A stretch of DNA of 64,000 bases from an uncultured Lachnospiraceae bacterium (GTDB taxonomy: Bacteria; Bacillota; Clostridia; Lachnospirales; Lachnospiraceae): contig CANCYR010000012.1 in the NCBI GenBank assembly GCA_947382355.1, positions 1 to 64,000 on the forward strand, given 5' to 3'. The translations under genes were made by a program, and so were the position numbers. The notes under the pieces are model-generated. The model had not been told where the DNA came from. It searched no databases and saw nothing but the letters and a program-made list of their open reading frames with translations. Below are positions 26,204 to 35,617 of this stretch, in pieces. Each line of letters opens with the position of its first letter. Positions within the stretch are counted from its first letter, which is position 1.

Positions 26204-27010
26204 ATGAACAGTGAGACCTATGCCAAAAGGACAAAGCTTTTAAATCCTATAGATGATGATTTTTTAAAGAAGATGGCGGAAGATATCCTGTTTTGCCAGG
26301 AAGTCATCCGGACTATTTTAGAAGATGATACTTTGATAGTATTTGAAAGCCATACGCAGCATACCATCAAAAATCTGCAGGGACGTTCCGTTATTTTGGA
26401 TATCCTGTGCAAATCCGGCACGGGTAGGATTATCAATGTTGAGGTACAAAAAGGAAACTATGTTAATCATCAAAAAAGAGTCCGATACCATGCTTCCTGC
26501 ATTACGGCAAATATCACTGACACAGGTTCTAAATTTCAAGACATACCGGATTTATGCATTATTTACATATCGAAGTCAGATTTTTTTAGTGAAGGGAAGA
26601 CAGTTTATCATATAGACCGTATTATTCGGGAGACTGGTACCATCGTAGAAAACGGCTTACAGGAAATTTATGTAAATGCCGCTAATAAAGATGGTTCAAA
26701 TACCTCAAAGCTTATGACCATCTTTACGGAAAGCAATGCTTATGATGATGAATTGTTTCCGATCACATCAAAGAGAAAACGCTATTTTAAGGAAGATGAG
26801 AAAGGAGTGGCAGAAATGTGTGCTATTATGGATGAAATCAGGGAAGAGGGCAGATTAGAAGGAAAATTGGAAGGTAAGGAAGAAATGAGATTAGAAATGG
26901 CTGAAAATTTATTAACCATGGGATTCAGCATTTCTAAAGTTATCCAGGCCACCAGGCTTCTACCAGAAACTGTGCAGGCAATTGCTGATAAACTGCCTCA
27001 GCCCGGGTAA
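26204..27010 (+). CDS. Rpn family (PD-(D/E)XK) recombination-promoting nuclease/putative transposase
   Basis: This 268-residue protein has the pattern of the PD-(D/E)XK transposase-like family: MNSETYAKRTKLLNPIDDDF at the start and a catalytic Asp66 in VILDILC with Glu80-x-Gln82 in INVEVQK. The charged coiled C terminus (REEGRLEGKLEGKEE) ends in a GFSISKVIQATRLL helix. Rpn proteins are DNA endonucleases, often in multiple copies in gut Firmicutes. The ATG at 26204 follows AAGGAG; the frame is open to 26081, but without support. Confidence 0.82.
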   Translation: MNSETYAKRTKLLNPIDDDFLKKMAEDILFCQEVIRTILEDDTLIVFESHTQHTIKNLQGRSVILDILCKSGTGRIINVEVQKGNYVNHQKRVRYHASCITANITDTGSKFQDIPDLCIIYISKSDFFSEGKTVYHIDRIIRETGTIVENGLQEIYVNAANKDGSNTSKLMTIFTESNAYDDELFPITSKRKRYFKEDEKGVAEMCAIMDEIREEGRLEGKLEGKEEMRLEMAENLLTMGFSISKVIQATRLLPETVQAIADKLPQPG

Positions 27011-27021
27011 CAGTTCAGCCC
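27007..27021. repeat. Terminus of the small palindromic repeat (solo end)
   Basis: GTAACAGTTCAGCCC is identical to the left terminus of the repeat at 14029-14082 and one base different from the inverted terminus at 33063-33077. The rest of the element is absent, so this is a decayed or partial copy, overlapping the stop codon of the Rpn-like gene. Confidence 0.45.
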
Positions 27022-27044
27022 GGAAACAACAACTTTCTTTCCAT

Positions 27045-27073
27045 TTGACACTCTTCTCTTTTCATGATATGCT
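27045..27073 (+). promoter_or_regulatory. Promoter of the rib operon
   Basis: TTGACA (27045-27050) and TATGCT (27068-27073) are 17 bases apart, and transcription would start about 20 bases before the FMN riboswitch. Confidence 0.7.
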
Positions 27074-27098
27074 TTAAAAAATTACAAAACATTATAAA

Positions 27099-27238
27099 AT
27101 CTTCAGGGCAGGGTTAGATTCCCTACCGGTGGTAAAGCCCACGAGCCGCAAGGCATGATTTGGTGACTCTTAGCAGACACGACCTGTTTACTAAGCCAGA
27201 ATTCCAAAGCCGACAGTACAGTCTGGATGAAAGAAGAT
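27099..27238 (+). promoter_or_regulatory. FMN riboswitch (RFN element)
   Basis: The RNA has the conserved pieces of the RFN aptamer in order: ATCTTCAGGGCAGGG, GATTCCCTACCGGTGGTA, AGCCCACGAGC, AAAGCCGACAGT and AGTCTGGATGAAAGAAGAT, with the outer ATCTTC/GAAGAT helix closing. It senses flavin mononucleotide. A terminator at 27281-27319 follows, so the switch probably works by transcription termination, turning off ribD-ribE-ribBA-ribH when FMN is plentiful. Confidence 0.96.
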
Positions 27239-27280
27239 GTAAAAGGAATAATTTTTTATTCCTGTTTATTTATTGATTAC

Positions 27281-27319
27281 AAAGTGTCCTGAAGTGATTT
27301 GAGGGCACTTTTTCTTTTT
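27281..27319 (+). terminator. Riboswitch-controlled terminator
   Basis: AAAGTGTCC and GGGCACTTT form a stem followed by TTTTCTTTTT, ending about 30 bases before the ribD start. It is the likely expression platform of the FMN riboswitch. Confidence 0.8.
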
Positions 27320-27348
27320 ATATCTCCCCTCAGGAAGGAGCTGCTAAA

Positions 27349-28455
27349 ATGAACCATGAAGAATATATGCGCCTTGCCATAAAAGAGGCTGTAAAAGGCA
27401 TGGGCTACACCAATCCCAATCCGATGGTAGGCGCTGTTATCGTAAAAGACGGCAGAATCATTGGAAAAGGCTATCACGAAAAATACGGTCAGCTTCACGC
27501 AGAGCGCAATGCCATCGCTTCCTGCACGGAAAGCCCGGCGGGAGCAGCTATCTATGTCACCTTAGAGCCCTGCTGCCACTACGGCAAAACTCCTCCCTGC
27601 ACAGAGGCCATTATAGAAAATAAAATTTCCACCGTCATCATCGGTTCCTCCGACCCCAATCCTCTTGTTGCGGGAAAAGGGATTGAACAATTAAAAGCTC
27701 ACGACATTCAGGTCATCACCAATGTGTTAAAAGAGGAATGTGACGCCATCAATGAAGTCTTTTTTCATTATATCCGCACAAAGACCCCATATGTAGTCAT
27801 GAAATATGCTATGACTGCAGACGGCAAGATTGCCGCCTATACAGGGGAAAGCAAGTGGATTACCGGGGAAAAGGCAAGGGAGCATGTGCACCGGTCCCGC
27901 CACCGCTATGCCGGAATCATGGTGGGAGTGGGAACTGTCATTGCAGACGACCCCATGTTAGACTGCCGGATTCCAAAGGGCAGCAATCCTTTACGGATTA
28001 TCTGCGACACTACATTAAGAACGCCCCTTACTTCCAGAATCGCAGTCACTGCCGGAGAAATGCCCACCTGTATTGCTACATCCTGTCAGGAAAAGGAAAA
28101 GCTTGCAGCCTATGAAGAAAAGGGCTTTGAAATTTTACAACTTCCCAAAAAAGAGGGACATGTGGATTTGGCTGCCCTCATGAAGCTGCTTGGTGAAAAA
28201 GGAATAGACAGCATTTTATTAGAAGGGGGCTCTTCCTTAAACTACAGCGCCCTGCAGGCAGGTATTGTCAATAAGGTCCAGAGCTATATTGCCCCTAAGC
28301 TGTTTGGCGGTGAAACTGCCAAAACACCCATAGGCGGCCGGGGAGTGGCATTTCCAAAAGATGCTTTTTTTCTGGAAAAAGGGCATATTACCTTATTGGA
28401 ACCGGATATCCTGATAGAATGGGAGGTAAAAAAAGATGTTCACCGGAATTGTTGA
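27349..28455 (+). CDS. ribD: Bifunctional riboflavin deaminase/reductase
   Basis: RibD carries out steps two and three of riboflavin synthesis: zinc-dependent deamination, then NADPH reduction of the pyrimidine. The deaminase domain (residues 1-145) has His50-Ala-Glu52 and Cys75/Cys84 (LEPCCHYGKTPPC). The reductase domain follows, with KYAMTADGKIA near residue 150 and LLEGGSSLNYSAL near 288. At 368 residues it is full length. It is the first gene after the FMN riboswitch and overlaps ribE by 20 bases. Confidence 0.97.
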   Translation: MNHEEYMRLAIKEAVKGMGYTNPNPMVGAVIVKDGRIIGKGYHEKYGQLHAERNAIASCTESPAGAAIYVTLEPCCHYGKTPPCTEAIIENKISTVIIGSSDPNPLVAGKGIEQLKAHDIQVITNVLKEECDAINEVFFHYIRTKTPYVVMKYAMTADGKIAAYTGESKWITGEKAREHVHRSRHRYAGIMVGVGTVIADDPMLDCRIPKGSNPLRIICDTTLRTPLTSRIAVTAGEMPTCIATSCQEKEKLAAYEEKGFEILQLPKKEGHVDLAALMKLLGEKGIDSILLEGGSSLNYSALQAGIVNKVQSYIAPKLFGGETAKTPIGGRGVAFPKDAFFLEKGHITLLEPDILIEWEVKKDVHRNC

Positions 28456-29125
28456 AGAAGTTGGAAGAATTTTACAGATTGACAGAGGAAGCAGGTCTTC
28501 CATACTGCATATTGGCGGGAAGCTTATATTTGATGATTTGAAAATCGGTGACAGCGTTGCGGTAAACGGCGTATGCCTGACTGTCACTGCATTATCTCCC
28601 GGCTCTTTTACCGCTGATGTAATGAGCGAGACCTTATCCCGAAGCTCCTTAGGCGCCCTTTCCAGAAACAGCCCTGTGAATCTGGAGCGTGCCATGGCTG
28701 CAGACGGAAGGTTTGGGGGACATATCGTATCGGGGCATATTGACGGCACCGGAACCATTGAGAGCATAAAAAAGGATGACAATGCGGTCTGGTACACTAT
28801 AAAAGCTTCCCAAAAGCTTATGCACTATATTGTGGAAAAAGGCTCTATTGCCATTGACGGTATCAGCCTGACGGTTGCCAGAGTCACAAAGGACACTTTT
28901 TCTGTTTCCATTATTCCCCATACCATAAACGCTACTATTTTAGGCACAAAAGGCATTGGGGATGTGGTGAATCTGGAAAATGATGTGGTGGGAAAATATA
29001 TTGAACGCTTTTTGACAGATTTACCCGTAGAAACAGAAACTGCAGAAACGAAAGGCATCCCGCAAAAATCTGCCGGACAAAATCAGGGTATCACAAAAGA
29101 ATTTTTGGCTAAATACGGCTATTAA
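28436..29125 (+). CDS. ribE: Riboflavin synthase, alpha chain
   Basis: This 229-residue protein has the two lumazine-binding repeats of riboflavin synthase, which dismutates two lumazines into riboflavin. MFTGIVEEVG starts the first repeat; GVCLTVTAL and GISLTVARV are the corresponding motifs of repeats one and two, and GHIDGTG is at the junction. The gene overlaps ribD by 20 bases, so the two are translationally linked. The C-terminal 15 residues are Gln/Lys-rich and less conserved. Confidence 0.96.
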   Translation: MFTGIVEEVGRILQIDRGSRSSILHIGGKLIFDDLKIGDSVAVNGVCLTVTALSPGSFTADVMSETLSRSSLGALSRNSPVNLERAMAADGRFGGHIVSGHIDGTGTIESIKKDDNAVWYTIKASQKLMHYIVEKGSIAIDGISLTVARVTKDTFSVSIIPHTINATILGTKGIGDVVNLENDVVGKYIERFLTDLPVETETAETKGIPQKSAGQNQGITKEFLAKYGY

Positions 29126-29307
29126 ACGATTTTTCAGCAGTTTATGCCGCCTTGAAAGGGCAAGTGAATTTGAACGGAAACAGAAGCTTAAGCTGCTGCT
29201 ATTTTACCTATATAATAGAATCATAAATACTGCTGGTTAATTGAAAAGCATCCGGCAGCCACAATTTTGTAATTCACTATAAATAAACACCGGAAAGGAG
29301 TTCTACT

Positions 29308-30507
29308 ATGTTTACATTCAATACTGTTGAAGAAGCACTGGAAGATTTACGGCAGGGGAAAATCATTCTGATGACAGATGATGAAGACCGGGAAAACGAA
29401 GGAGATTTTATCTGTGCCGCTGAGTTTGCCACCACGGAAAATGTCAACTTTATGGCCACCCACGGAAAAGGGCTTATTTGTATGCCCATGTCAGAGGAAT
29501 ACATTAAAAAGCTGCAAATTCCTCAAATGGTAGCTGATAATACAGATAACCATGAAACCGCCTTTACAGTTTCCATAGACCACAAGGATACTACTACCGG
29601 CATTTCCGCTGCTGAACGCTCCATTACCGCCATGAAATGCGTGGAGGAAGGCAGCAGACCGGGGGACTTCCGAAGACCGGGGCATATGTTTCCCCTTCTT
29701 GCAAAGAAAAACGGCGTGCTGGAACGAAACGGGCATACGGAGGGAACGGTAGACCTGCTTCGGTTAGCCGGACTGAAGGAATGCGGCCTATGCTGTGAAA
29801 TCATGAAGGAAGACGGCACCATGATGCGCACCTCTGACTTGATTGGACTTGCAGAAAGATTCAATCTAAAATTCATTACCATTAAAGCCCTGCAACAATA
29901 CCGGAAAGTACATGACAAACTGATAACCCGTATTACCGATACAAAAATGCCCACCAAATACGGAGAATTCAGAGCCTATGGCTTTGTCAACAACTTAAAC
30001 GGCGAGCATCATGTAGCTTTGGTAAAGGGTGATATCGGAGACGGTAAAAACCTTTTATGCCGGGTGCACTCCGAATGCCTAACCGGAGATGCTTTCGGCT
30101 CTGCCCGCTGTGACTGCGGCCAACAGTTTGCCGCTGCCATGACCCAGATTGAAAAAGAAGGCAGAGGTATCCTGCTTTATTTACGGCAGGAAGGCAGAGG
30201 TATCGGCCTTATAAACAAGCTAAGAGCATACCACCTGCAGGACCAGGGCATGGATACGGTGGAAGCCAATCTGGCTCTGGGCTTTAAGGAGGATTTACGG
30301 GAATATTATATTGGTGCGCAGATATTAAGGGATTTAGGCGCAAAATCTCTTCGACTTTTAACCAACAATCCTTTAAAGGTAGAGGGGCTGGAGGATTTTG
30401 GAATTGAAATTCTGGAGCGGGTTCCTATTCAGATGAATGCCACTCCTTATGATGAATTTTACTTAAAGACAAAACAGCGAAAGATGGGACACATTTTAGA
30501 TTATTAA
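29308..30507 (+). CDS. ribBA: Bifunctional DHBP synthase / GTP cyclohydrolase II
   Basis: This 399-residue fusion supplies both precursors of riboflavin. The N-terminal half is 3,4-dihydroxy-2-butanone 4-phosphate synthase ([12 protein letters not shown] near residue 25; RRPGHMFPL near 128). The C-terminal half is GTP cyclohydrolase II, with the zinc site [18 protein letters not shown] near residue 255 and the RQEGRGIGL loop. GGAAAGGAG precedes the ATG. A 182-base gap from ribE may hold a second start site (TATAAT at 29211). Confidence 0.97.
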   Translation: MFTFNTVEEALEDLRQGKIILMTDDEDRENEGDFICAAEFATTENVNFMATHGKGLICMPMSEEYIKKLQIPQMVADNTDNHETAFTVSIDHKDTTTGISAAERSITAMKCVEEGSRPGDFRRPGHMFPLLAKKNGVLERNGHTEGTVDLLRLAGLKECGLCCEIMKEDGTMMRTSDLIGLAERFNLKFITIKALQQYRKVHDKLITRITDTKMPTKYGEFRAYGFVNNLNGEHHVALVKGDIGDGKNLLCRVHSECLTGDAFGSARCDCGQQFAAAMTQIEKEGRGILLYLRQEGRGIGLINKLRAYHLQDQGMDTVEANLALGFKEDLREYYIGAQILRDLGAKSLRLLTNNPLKVEGLEDFGIEILERVPIQMNATPYDEFYLKTKQRKMGHILDY

Positions 30508-30625
30508 AAAATCAGCAACAAATATTGTCCATATTCCACAACAAAATTACAGCCACAGAACATTGGGCAATTCCAGCAATTCAGACAATTATTTAAAAAA
30601 TCTAAAAAGAAAGAAGGAAAAATAC

Positions 30626-31093
30626 ATGAGAGTTTACGAAGGAAATGTAGTATCAAAGGATATTAAGGTGGGCATTGTAGCTGCCAGATTTAATGAGTTT
30701 ATTGTATCCAGACTGTTAGGGGGCGCCCTGGACGGACTGAAAAGACATCAGGTAAAGGATGATGATATCGACGTGGCATGGGTGCCGGGAGCATTTGAAA
30801 TCCCGCTGATTGCTTCTAAAATGGCAAAAAGCGGAAAATATGACTTGGTCATCTGTCTTGGTGCAGTTATCCGTGGTTCAACCTCTCATTACGACTATGT
30901 TTGCAGTGAAGTTTCCAAGGGAATTGCAACGGTTTCCCTTCAGTCGGACATTCCGGTTATGTTCGGGGTACTGACAACGGACAATATTGAACAGGCAATT
31001 GAGCGCGCCGGCACAAAAGCAGGCAACAAGGGCTATGATTGTGCGCTCAGCGGCATTGAAATGGTAAATCTGATTCGTGATATAGAATCATAA
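30626..31093 (+). CDS. ribH: 6,7-dimethyl-8-ribityllumazine synthase
   Basis: This 155-residue lumazine synthase makes the icosahedral shell enzyme of the pathway. Active-site pieces are [13 protein letters not shown] near the start, [10 protein letters not shown] and [14 protein letters not shown] in the middle and [10 protein letters not shown] late. I take the ATG at 30626 after AAGGA; the frame is open to 30563 but those residues are not conserved. It ends the rib operon, and a bidirectional terminator follows. Confidence 0.96.
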   Translation: MRVYEGNVVSKDIKVGIVAARFNEFIVSRLLGGALDGLKRHQVKDDDIDVAWVPGAFEIPLIASKMAKSGKYDLVICLGAVIRGSTSHYDYVCSEVSKGIATVSLQSDIPVMFGVLTTDNIEQAIERAGTKAGNKGYDCALSGIEMVNLIRDIES

Positions 31094-31151
31094 AACAAAT
31101 TTGCATACATTATCAAGTGCTCACCTATATATATTTTCTATATAGGGGAAA

Positions 31152-31197
31152 AAAACCGGGCAGCCTCCCCCTCCCCCGAAGACGGCTGTCCGGTTTT
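31152..31197. terminator. Bidirectional terminator after ribH
   Basis: AAAACCGGGCAGCC pairs with GGCTGTCCGGTTTT (31152-31165 with 31184-31197) with a pyrimidine-rich loop and A/T flanks. It lies between ribH (plus) and the anti-sigma gene (minus), which converge. Confidence 0.8.
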
Positions 31198-31254
31198 AAA
31201 TATTCATGTGATTATTTCTATCCGTTTTTTCCTATCAGCTTACTATCGGCTGAT

Positions 31255-32490
31255 TTACTGTAACTGCTTTTCAACTCTTTCTTTTATATCGGTACTGCTG
31301 TCTTTGAGCATCCATTCATCATTTTCCTTTTGCTGCGCTAAATGCTCCTCGTAACTATCAATCTTCTCATATTGGAAGAAAGAATTGTCTTTACATATAT
31401 AGCTTAATGCATAAGCACTGCCATCTTCCTTCACGAAACAGAAACGTACCATATTCGTATAAACAGTATCGCTGCCTGTAACACAATAAGTATAATGAGT
31501 CTCCTTAAATTCATCTGAAACATCCAGATTATTTCTCAAATAATCCTCGGCAATTTGAGAAAGCTCCTGTATTTTTGCTTCTGCATCCGATACCTTCATC
31601 TCATTATCGAATCTTTCACTGGCTCCACCTGAATAGGTAACGTCCACCAGACTTCCGTCCTCTGCACTGATTGTAAAATAATAATTTTCATGAATAACAC
31701 CATAATAAACCATATAGACAGGATGCTCTCCGGCATTTCCTTCTTCATCCGTCATCAGATAATGATTTGATTCCAATTCGTCCGGTGTCTTGCCAAACAG
31801 CTTCTCAAGCCATTCCTGTGCTTTGATAACGGCTTCCTCTTCCGTAATGCTGCCCTTTGATTCTAATTCCTCTTTTGCAGACTGCTCTGCAGCTTCTCTT
31901 TCCTGTATTTCATCCGCAAACATTTCTTCATATCTTTGCTGCAGTGCATAGTTGCGTTTTTCCTGGAAGTCAATCATCTGCAGCATCTCTTCATCTGTAA
32001 GCTCCCTGTCTGGAATATTGAAATAAGAAGTCTTTGCCGCAAAGAAAAGTGTATTCTTATCGACAATATCGCTTTCCTCTTTCACTTTAATAATCTCTTT
32101 TTCCGGAAATCTTCCGTTCAGATATTCAGAACGCAAAGCAACCTCACGTTCTATTTCCGCCGAAGTCAGCTCTCTTGAATACGTATCTGCCTCAACCTGT
32201 GCAGAATCCAACTCTTCTAAAATCTCATCCATCTCCAGGCTGGGCACTGCTTCCATTCTGGCTTTTACCATATTATTTCTGACTGCATTTGCGGAAATTC
32301 CCACTGCTCCCGCAGCAACCAGCGCAACTGCCGCCACAGCCGCCTTCTTCTGCCAGCCTGCTGCTTTATTTGACTTTTTCTCTACTTTCTGTCCCTCATT
32401 TTCATTCATCAGATTTTTCAATATCTCTTCCTCCATTTCACTTTTAATGTGTACACGATTCATAACTTCTTTCAATCTTCGTTCTTCCAT
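31255..32490 (-). CDS. Putative anti-sigma factor with large extracytoplasmic domain
   Basis: This 411-residue protein has a cytoplasmic N terminus of about 45 residues, one Ala/Val-rich membrane helix (about 47-66) and a long Glu/Lys-rich outer region. That region includes a helical segment (about 100-220) and a PepSY-like beta part (YMVYYGVIHENYYFTIS, then AEDGSLVDVTYSGG). It begins inside the sigma gene (47-base overlap), with AAGGA 8 bases before the ATG. The layout is that of anti-sigma factors that release their sigma partner on an outside signal. The partner role is inferred from position. Confidence 0.7.
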   Translation of the reverse strand: MEERRLKEVMNRVHIKSEMEEEILKNLMNENEGQKVEKKSNKAAGWQKKAAVAAVALVAAGAVGISANAVRNNMVKARMEAVPSLEMDEILEELDSAQVEADTYSRELTSAEIEREVALRSEYLNGRFPEKEIIKVKEESDIVDKNTLFFAAKTSYFNIPDRELTDEEMLQMIDFQEKRNYALQQRYEEMFADEIQEREAAEQSAKEELESKGSITEEEAVIKAQEWLEKLFGKTPDELESNHYLMTDEEGNAGEHPVYMVYYGVIHENYYFTISAEDGSLVDVTYSGGASERFDNEMKVSDAEAKIQELSQIAEDYLRNNLDVSDEFKETHYTYCVTGSDTVYTNMVRFCFVKEDGSAYALSYICKDNSFFQYEKIDSYEEHLAQQKENDEWMLKDSSTDIKERVEKQLQ

Positions 32491-32938
32491 AATCCGTTTC
32501 CTTTCCAGAACATAGTAACCGCAGTTCCTGTCTCCCCCGCTGCAGTCTTTTCTTTACTGCATCCTGTGAAATATTCAAAATGGAGGCGACTTCCTTTATT
32601 CGATATCCCTCTATATAATGAAGATAAATGACCACTTTCAGTTTGTACGGCAATTCTAAAAGCTCTTCCAATATTTCTCCATCCTGAGGGCTCTCATAAT
32701 AATCTTCCAGCTGCTCAATTGATACCTTGGGATGTCTTAAGTAAAAGCGGCGCATATCCTTGGAAACGTTCACCGCCACCCTTATAAGCCATGCCTTTTC
32801 ATGCTCTTCACTTTGAAACTCCGGCATGGTCTTTAAATAACGCAGGAAAGTTTCCTGAATGGCATCCTGCACATCCTGTTCATTTCCCAGAATAACCAGA
32901 CAAATCTTAAACAGCATATTACTATATCTGATTACCAT
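32444..32938 (-). CDS. ECF-type RNA polymerase sigma factor
   Basis: This protein of about 164 residues has sigma region 2 (DVQDAIQETFLRYLK and EKAWLIRVAVNVSKD) and region 4 (LPYKLKVVIYLHYIEGYRIKE, then SILNISQDAVKKRLQRGRQ). I place the start at the first ATG, 32938. The good GGAGG, however, is 22 bases away and 7 bases from an in-frame ATT at 32953, so a non-standard start is possible. The gene overlaps the anti-sigma gene, a classic ECF pair. Confidence 0.88.
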   Translation of the reverse strand: MVIRYSNMLFKICLVILGNEQDVQDAIQETFLRYLKTMPEFQSEEHEKAWLIRVAVNVSKDMRRFYLRHPKVSIEQLEDYYESPQDGEILEELLELPYKLKVVIYLHYIEGYRIKEVASILNISQDAVKKRLQRGRQELRLLCSGKETDYGRTKIERSYESCTH

Positions 32939-33029
32939 TTCTTCCGTCTTAATATTAACACCTCCTTTACTACTAACACGAGTAAGGGTAAATAAAGGTG
33001 ACAATCCCTTTAAAATTTTCTCCTGCCCA

Positions 33030-33077
33030 TTCAGCCCTCCGCTTTCCCACACAGGAATCGGAGGGCTGAACTGTCAC
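33030..33077. repeat. Small palindromic repeat, copy 2
   Basis: Perfect 12-base arms (33030-33041 and 33059-33070) enclose CTTTCCCACACAGGAAT. Counting into the right arm, the CTTTCCCACA-A-AATCG stretch is nearly the same as in copy 1 (14029-14082). The right end, GGGCTGAACTGTCAC, is the complement of the GTAACAGTTCAGCCC terminus with one mismatch. It lies between the GGDEF/EAL gene and the sigma gene. Confidence 0.65.
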
Positions 33078-33163
33078 GAATCCCAAATGGAAAAAGGCAG
33101 CATCCGCAAAAACGAATGTGCCTTTTTATTATCTCTTTACACCACTGGCTGCCATACGCAAAC

Positions 33164-34837
33164 TCAAGCGCCCCTTCCAAAAAACTGTTTTGAAAAAGCA
33201 ACGGCATTCATAGGCCTGCCATAATAATAACCTTGAATATAGTCCGGCTCCAGCCGTTTTACGCTTTCTAACTCCTCCTTAGTCTCCACGCCTTCATAGC
33301 AGACCATCAGGTTCATGCTGTGTGCCAGTTCTGTTACATGCTTTACTAATATGTAGTCATGCTCATTCTGCATAATATTCTGAATAAATATCCGGTCTAT
33401 TTTAATCAAATCGAACATCTTTTCCTTTATGTACCGCAAATTGGAATACCCGGTGCCAAAATCATCAATAGCAAGGGCAATGGAACGGTCTTTAAAACCT
33501 TTTAACACATTCTGGGTTGTCTGGCTTGTTTCGATTTCCCCGCTTTCCGTTACTTCAAAGACAACATTATTCACATCGATTCCAATCCGCTTAATGCACT
33601 CTTCCGCATCTGCAAGCATGTTGCTCTTTTGAAGCTGCACAAAGGACAAATTGATGTTCATGCGAAAATCTGAAATCTCATCCTGCCATTTTTGACATTG
33701 CTTTAATGCAGTTTCCATAATCCATCTTCCCAAAGGAATAATCAGAGAGCTTTCTTCTAACAGAGGAATAAATTCAACAGGAGACATATACCCGTATTTT
33801 TCACTGTTCCATCGAATCAGCGCCTCTGCCCCGTGAATGGTATCCATCCCCACATCCATAATGGGCTGATAATAAAGCTCGAATCCCTTAAAGTCGTTTT
33901 CAATGGACCTTCTTAAACACTCCTGAATATCCAGCCTTCGTATGTAGCTTTCGTACTCCTTCTGTTCATATAAGACAAATGTATTTTTCCCTTTCAGCTT
34001 TGCACTGTGCAGGGCAAAATTCATCTGTTCAATCAGCCTGCCGTATTCCCTTTCCCTGGAATCAAAATAAACGGCTCCTGCTGAAATGGTATGGAACATC
34101 TTATAGCCGTTTTCTTCTATGGATTCATCAATAGAAGAACGAATGCGCTTGTATAATTCCTTTGCCTTTCCCGGTCGGACATTTCCATAATCGAAAATGA
34201 CCACACAGTCCCCTTCCATGCGGTAAACGGATTCTCCATTCACAACATTTTTTCTTATGATATCCGCCATATTGGCAAGAATCCTGTCTCCGAAATCATG
34301 TCCGTACTTTTCATTGATTTCTTTAAAGTTGTCAATTCCAATTAGCATCATATAACCGCAGATATCCTGCTTCTCTACAATTTTCTGGTAATATTGCTTT
34401 AAAATGTTCTCATTGTAAAGACTGGTTATCTTATCGATTTTATTCTTTTTTCCGATTTCCGAAATGCGGCCTACCAGATAGAGGAGTTCCCCGTCTTCAT
34501 CCAATACCACTTCTCCCCTGCAGCTAATCCAGACCGGCACTCCGTTGGGATCCAGCCATCTGTACTCCATATTATGAGTCCGCTGTCCCTTTTCTTTAAT
34601 CGCAGTCAAATCCTCTTCCAGCTTCGGAAAATCCTCGGGATGCACTACCTGTCTGAACACCTGTCCGGTATTGTAAAATCCTGATTCTGAAAGCCTGAAA
34701 TCCTTTACCGCCCGTTCTGAAATGGCATAATAATCCCGTTTCAAATCCCAGATATAAATATAATCATCCGTACACTTTCCCAATACCGAAAGGGTATATT
34801 TCATCTGTTCAAAATTTAAAAAAACCCTGTCATCCAT
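33164..34837 (-). CDS. PAS-GGDEF-EAL protein, likely c-di-GMP phosphodiesterase
   Basis: This protein of about 557 residues has a PAS domain (residues 1-130, with the PEDF and EYRWLDPNGVPVWI motifs), a GGDEF domain and an EAL domain. In the GGDEF domain the signature is changed to EGDCV, so cyclase activity is unlikely; it may bind GTP as a regulator. The EAL domain keeps ELYYQPIMD, EALIRW, DDFGTGYSNL, KIDRIFI, EGVET and QGYYYGRPM, so phosphodiesterase activity is likely. The ATG at 34837 follows GGTGG by 7 bases. Confidence 0.85.
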   Translation of the reverse strand: MDDRVFLNFEQMKYTLSVLGKCTDDYIYIWDLKRDYYAISERAVKDFRLSESGFYNTGQVFRQVVHPEDFPKLEEDLTAIKEKGQRTHNMEYRWLDPNGVPVWISCRGEVVLDEDGELLYLVGRISEIGKKNKIDKITSLYNENILKQYYQKIVEKQDICGYMMLIGIDNFKEINEKYGHDFGDRILANMADIIRKNVVNGESVYRMEGDCVVIFDYGNVRPGKAKELYKRIRSSIDESIEENGYKMFHTISAGAVYFDSREREYGRLIEQMNFALHSAKLKGKNTFVLYEQKEYESYIRRLDIQECLRRSIENDFKGFELYYQPIMDVGMDTIHGAEALIRWNSEKYGYMSPVEFIPLLEESSLIIPLGRWIMETALKQCQKWQDEISDFRMNINLSFVQLQKSNMLADAEECIKRIGIDVNNVVFEVTESGEIETSQTTQNVLKGFKDRSIALAIDDFGTGYSNLRYIKEKMFDLIKIDRIFIQNIMQNEHDYILVKHVTELAHSMNLMVCYEGVETKEELESVKRLEPDYIQGYYYGRPMNAVAFSKQFFGRGA

Positions 34838-34917
34838 ATACATCCCACCTAGTTTTCCGCCACGCCATACTGTTAATATTATTCTAACAAACTTACCGGA
34901 AAATAACAAGGTTGTTT

Positions 34918-35616
34918 TCATACCAGTCCGCACTTTTTATAAGCCGCTGAAAACAAAAAAAGTACGATTGCTCCATTTGCCAAAAGCACACATACAGAAT
35001 CCATATCCATGCCTGTCCCGCCCAATTGATTCAGCAGATGATTGATCTGTCCTGACCAGATAAATCTTGAAATATCTTTTACTCTGGAGTTAAACATGGC
35101 AATCATGGGGAGAAAGGAAAATATCATCATGACCGGAACCGTCACAGAGGTGGCAGACATTTCATTTTTGCTCCATGCTCCAATGGCAGCTCCAATCAGC
35201 AGGGAAATCAATATTCCTGCCAGCATGATAAAAAGAAAATTTAATAGCGTCCTGCCTTTATACTCCCCCGTAACGGCAAATACTCCTGCTCCCAGCATAC
35301 ATATCAATACTATGTAGCTTCCTACACCAATCAGGTATTCCGCCGGCTTCACATTTGACATCAGCAGAACCCGCAGCGTATTTTTCTCCTTTTCCTCTGC
35401 CAGAATTGCCGCCATATTGGTCAGAGGCGCCATTCCAATATACATAGTGGCAAATAGGGGAACAAAAAAATGTTCCGGCATATCTTTCATTTGAATAGAA
35501 TGATCCATAATGACTACCAGTAAAGGAAACATGAAAAACTGTATCAATACTGTTTTGTTTTTCATAGTATCTTTTAGCTGTTTTCTGAAAATAGCGAATA
35601 TTTTCCTTCCATCCAT
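34918..35616 (-). CDS. ABC-2 type transporter permease (module 1)
   Basis: This 232-residue protein has about six hydrophobic segments, with EEKEKNTLRVLLMSNV in the first cytoplasmic loop, as in ABC-2 permeases. It is the last gene of the LytTR-DUF3021-ATPase-permease module. I take the ATG at 35616, 11 bases after AGGAG, over the TTG at 35625 that overlaps the ATPase end. The cargo is unknown. Confidence 0.8.
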   Translation of the reverse strand: MDGRKIFAIFRKQLKDTMKNKTVLIQFFMFPLLVVIMDHSIQMKDMPEHFFVPLFATMYIGMAPLTNMAAILAEEKEKNTLRVLLMSNVKPAEYLIGVGSYIVLICMLGAGVFAVTGEYKGRTLLNFLFIMLAGILISLLIGAAIGAWSKNEMSATSVTVPVMMIFSFLPMIAMFNSRVKDISRFIWSGQINHLLNQLGGTGMDMDSVCVLLANGAIVLFLFSAAYKKCGLV

Positions 35617-35617
35617 A

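Noticed and set aside
29126-29307. Second FMN riboswitch before ribBA
   Set aside because: The gap lacks the RFN conserved bases; only a TATAAT box at 29211 is seen.
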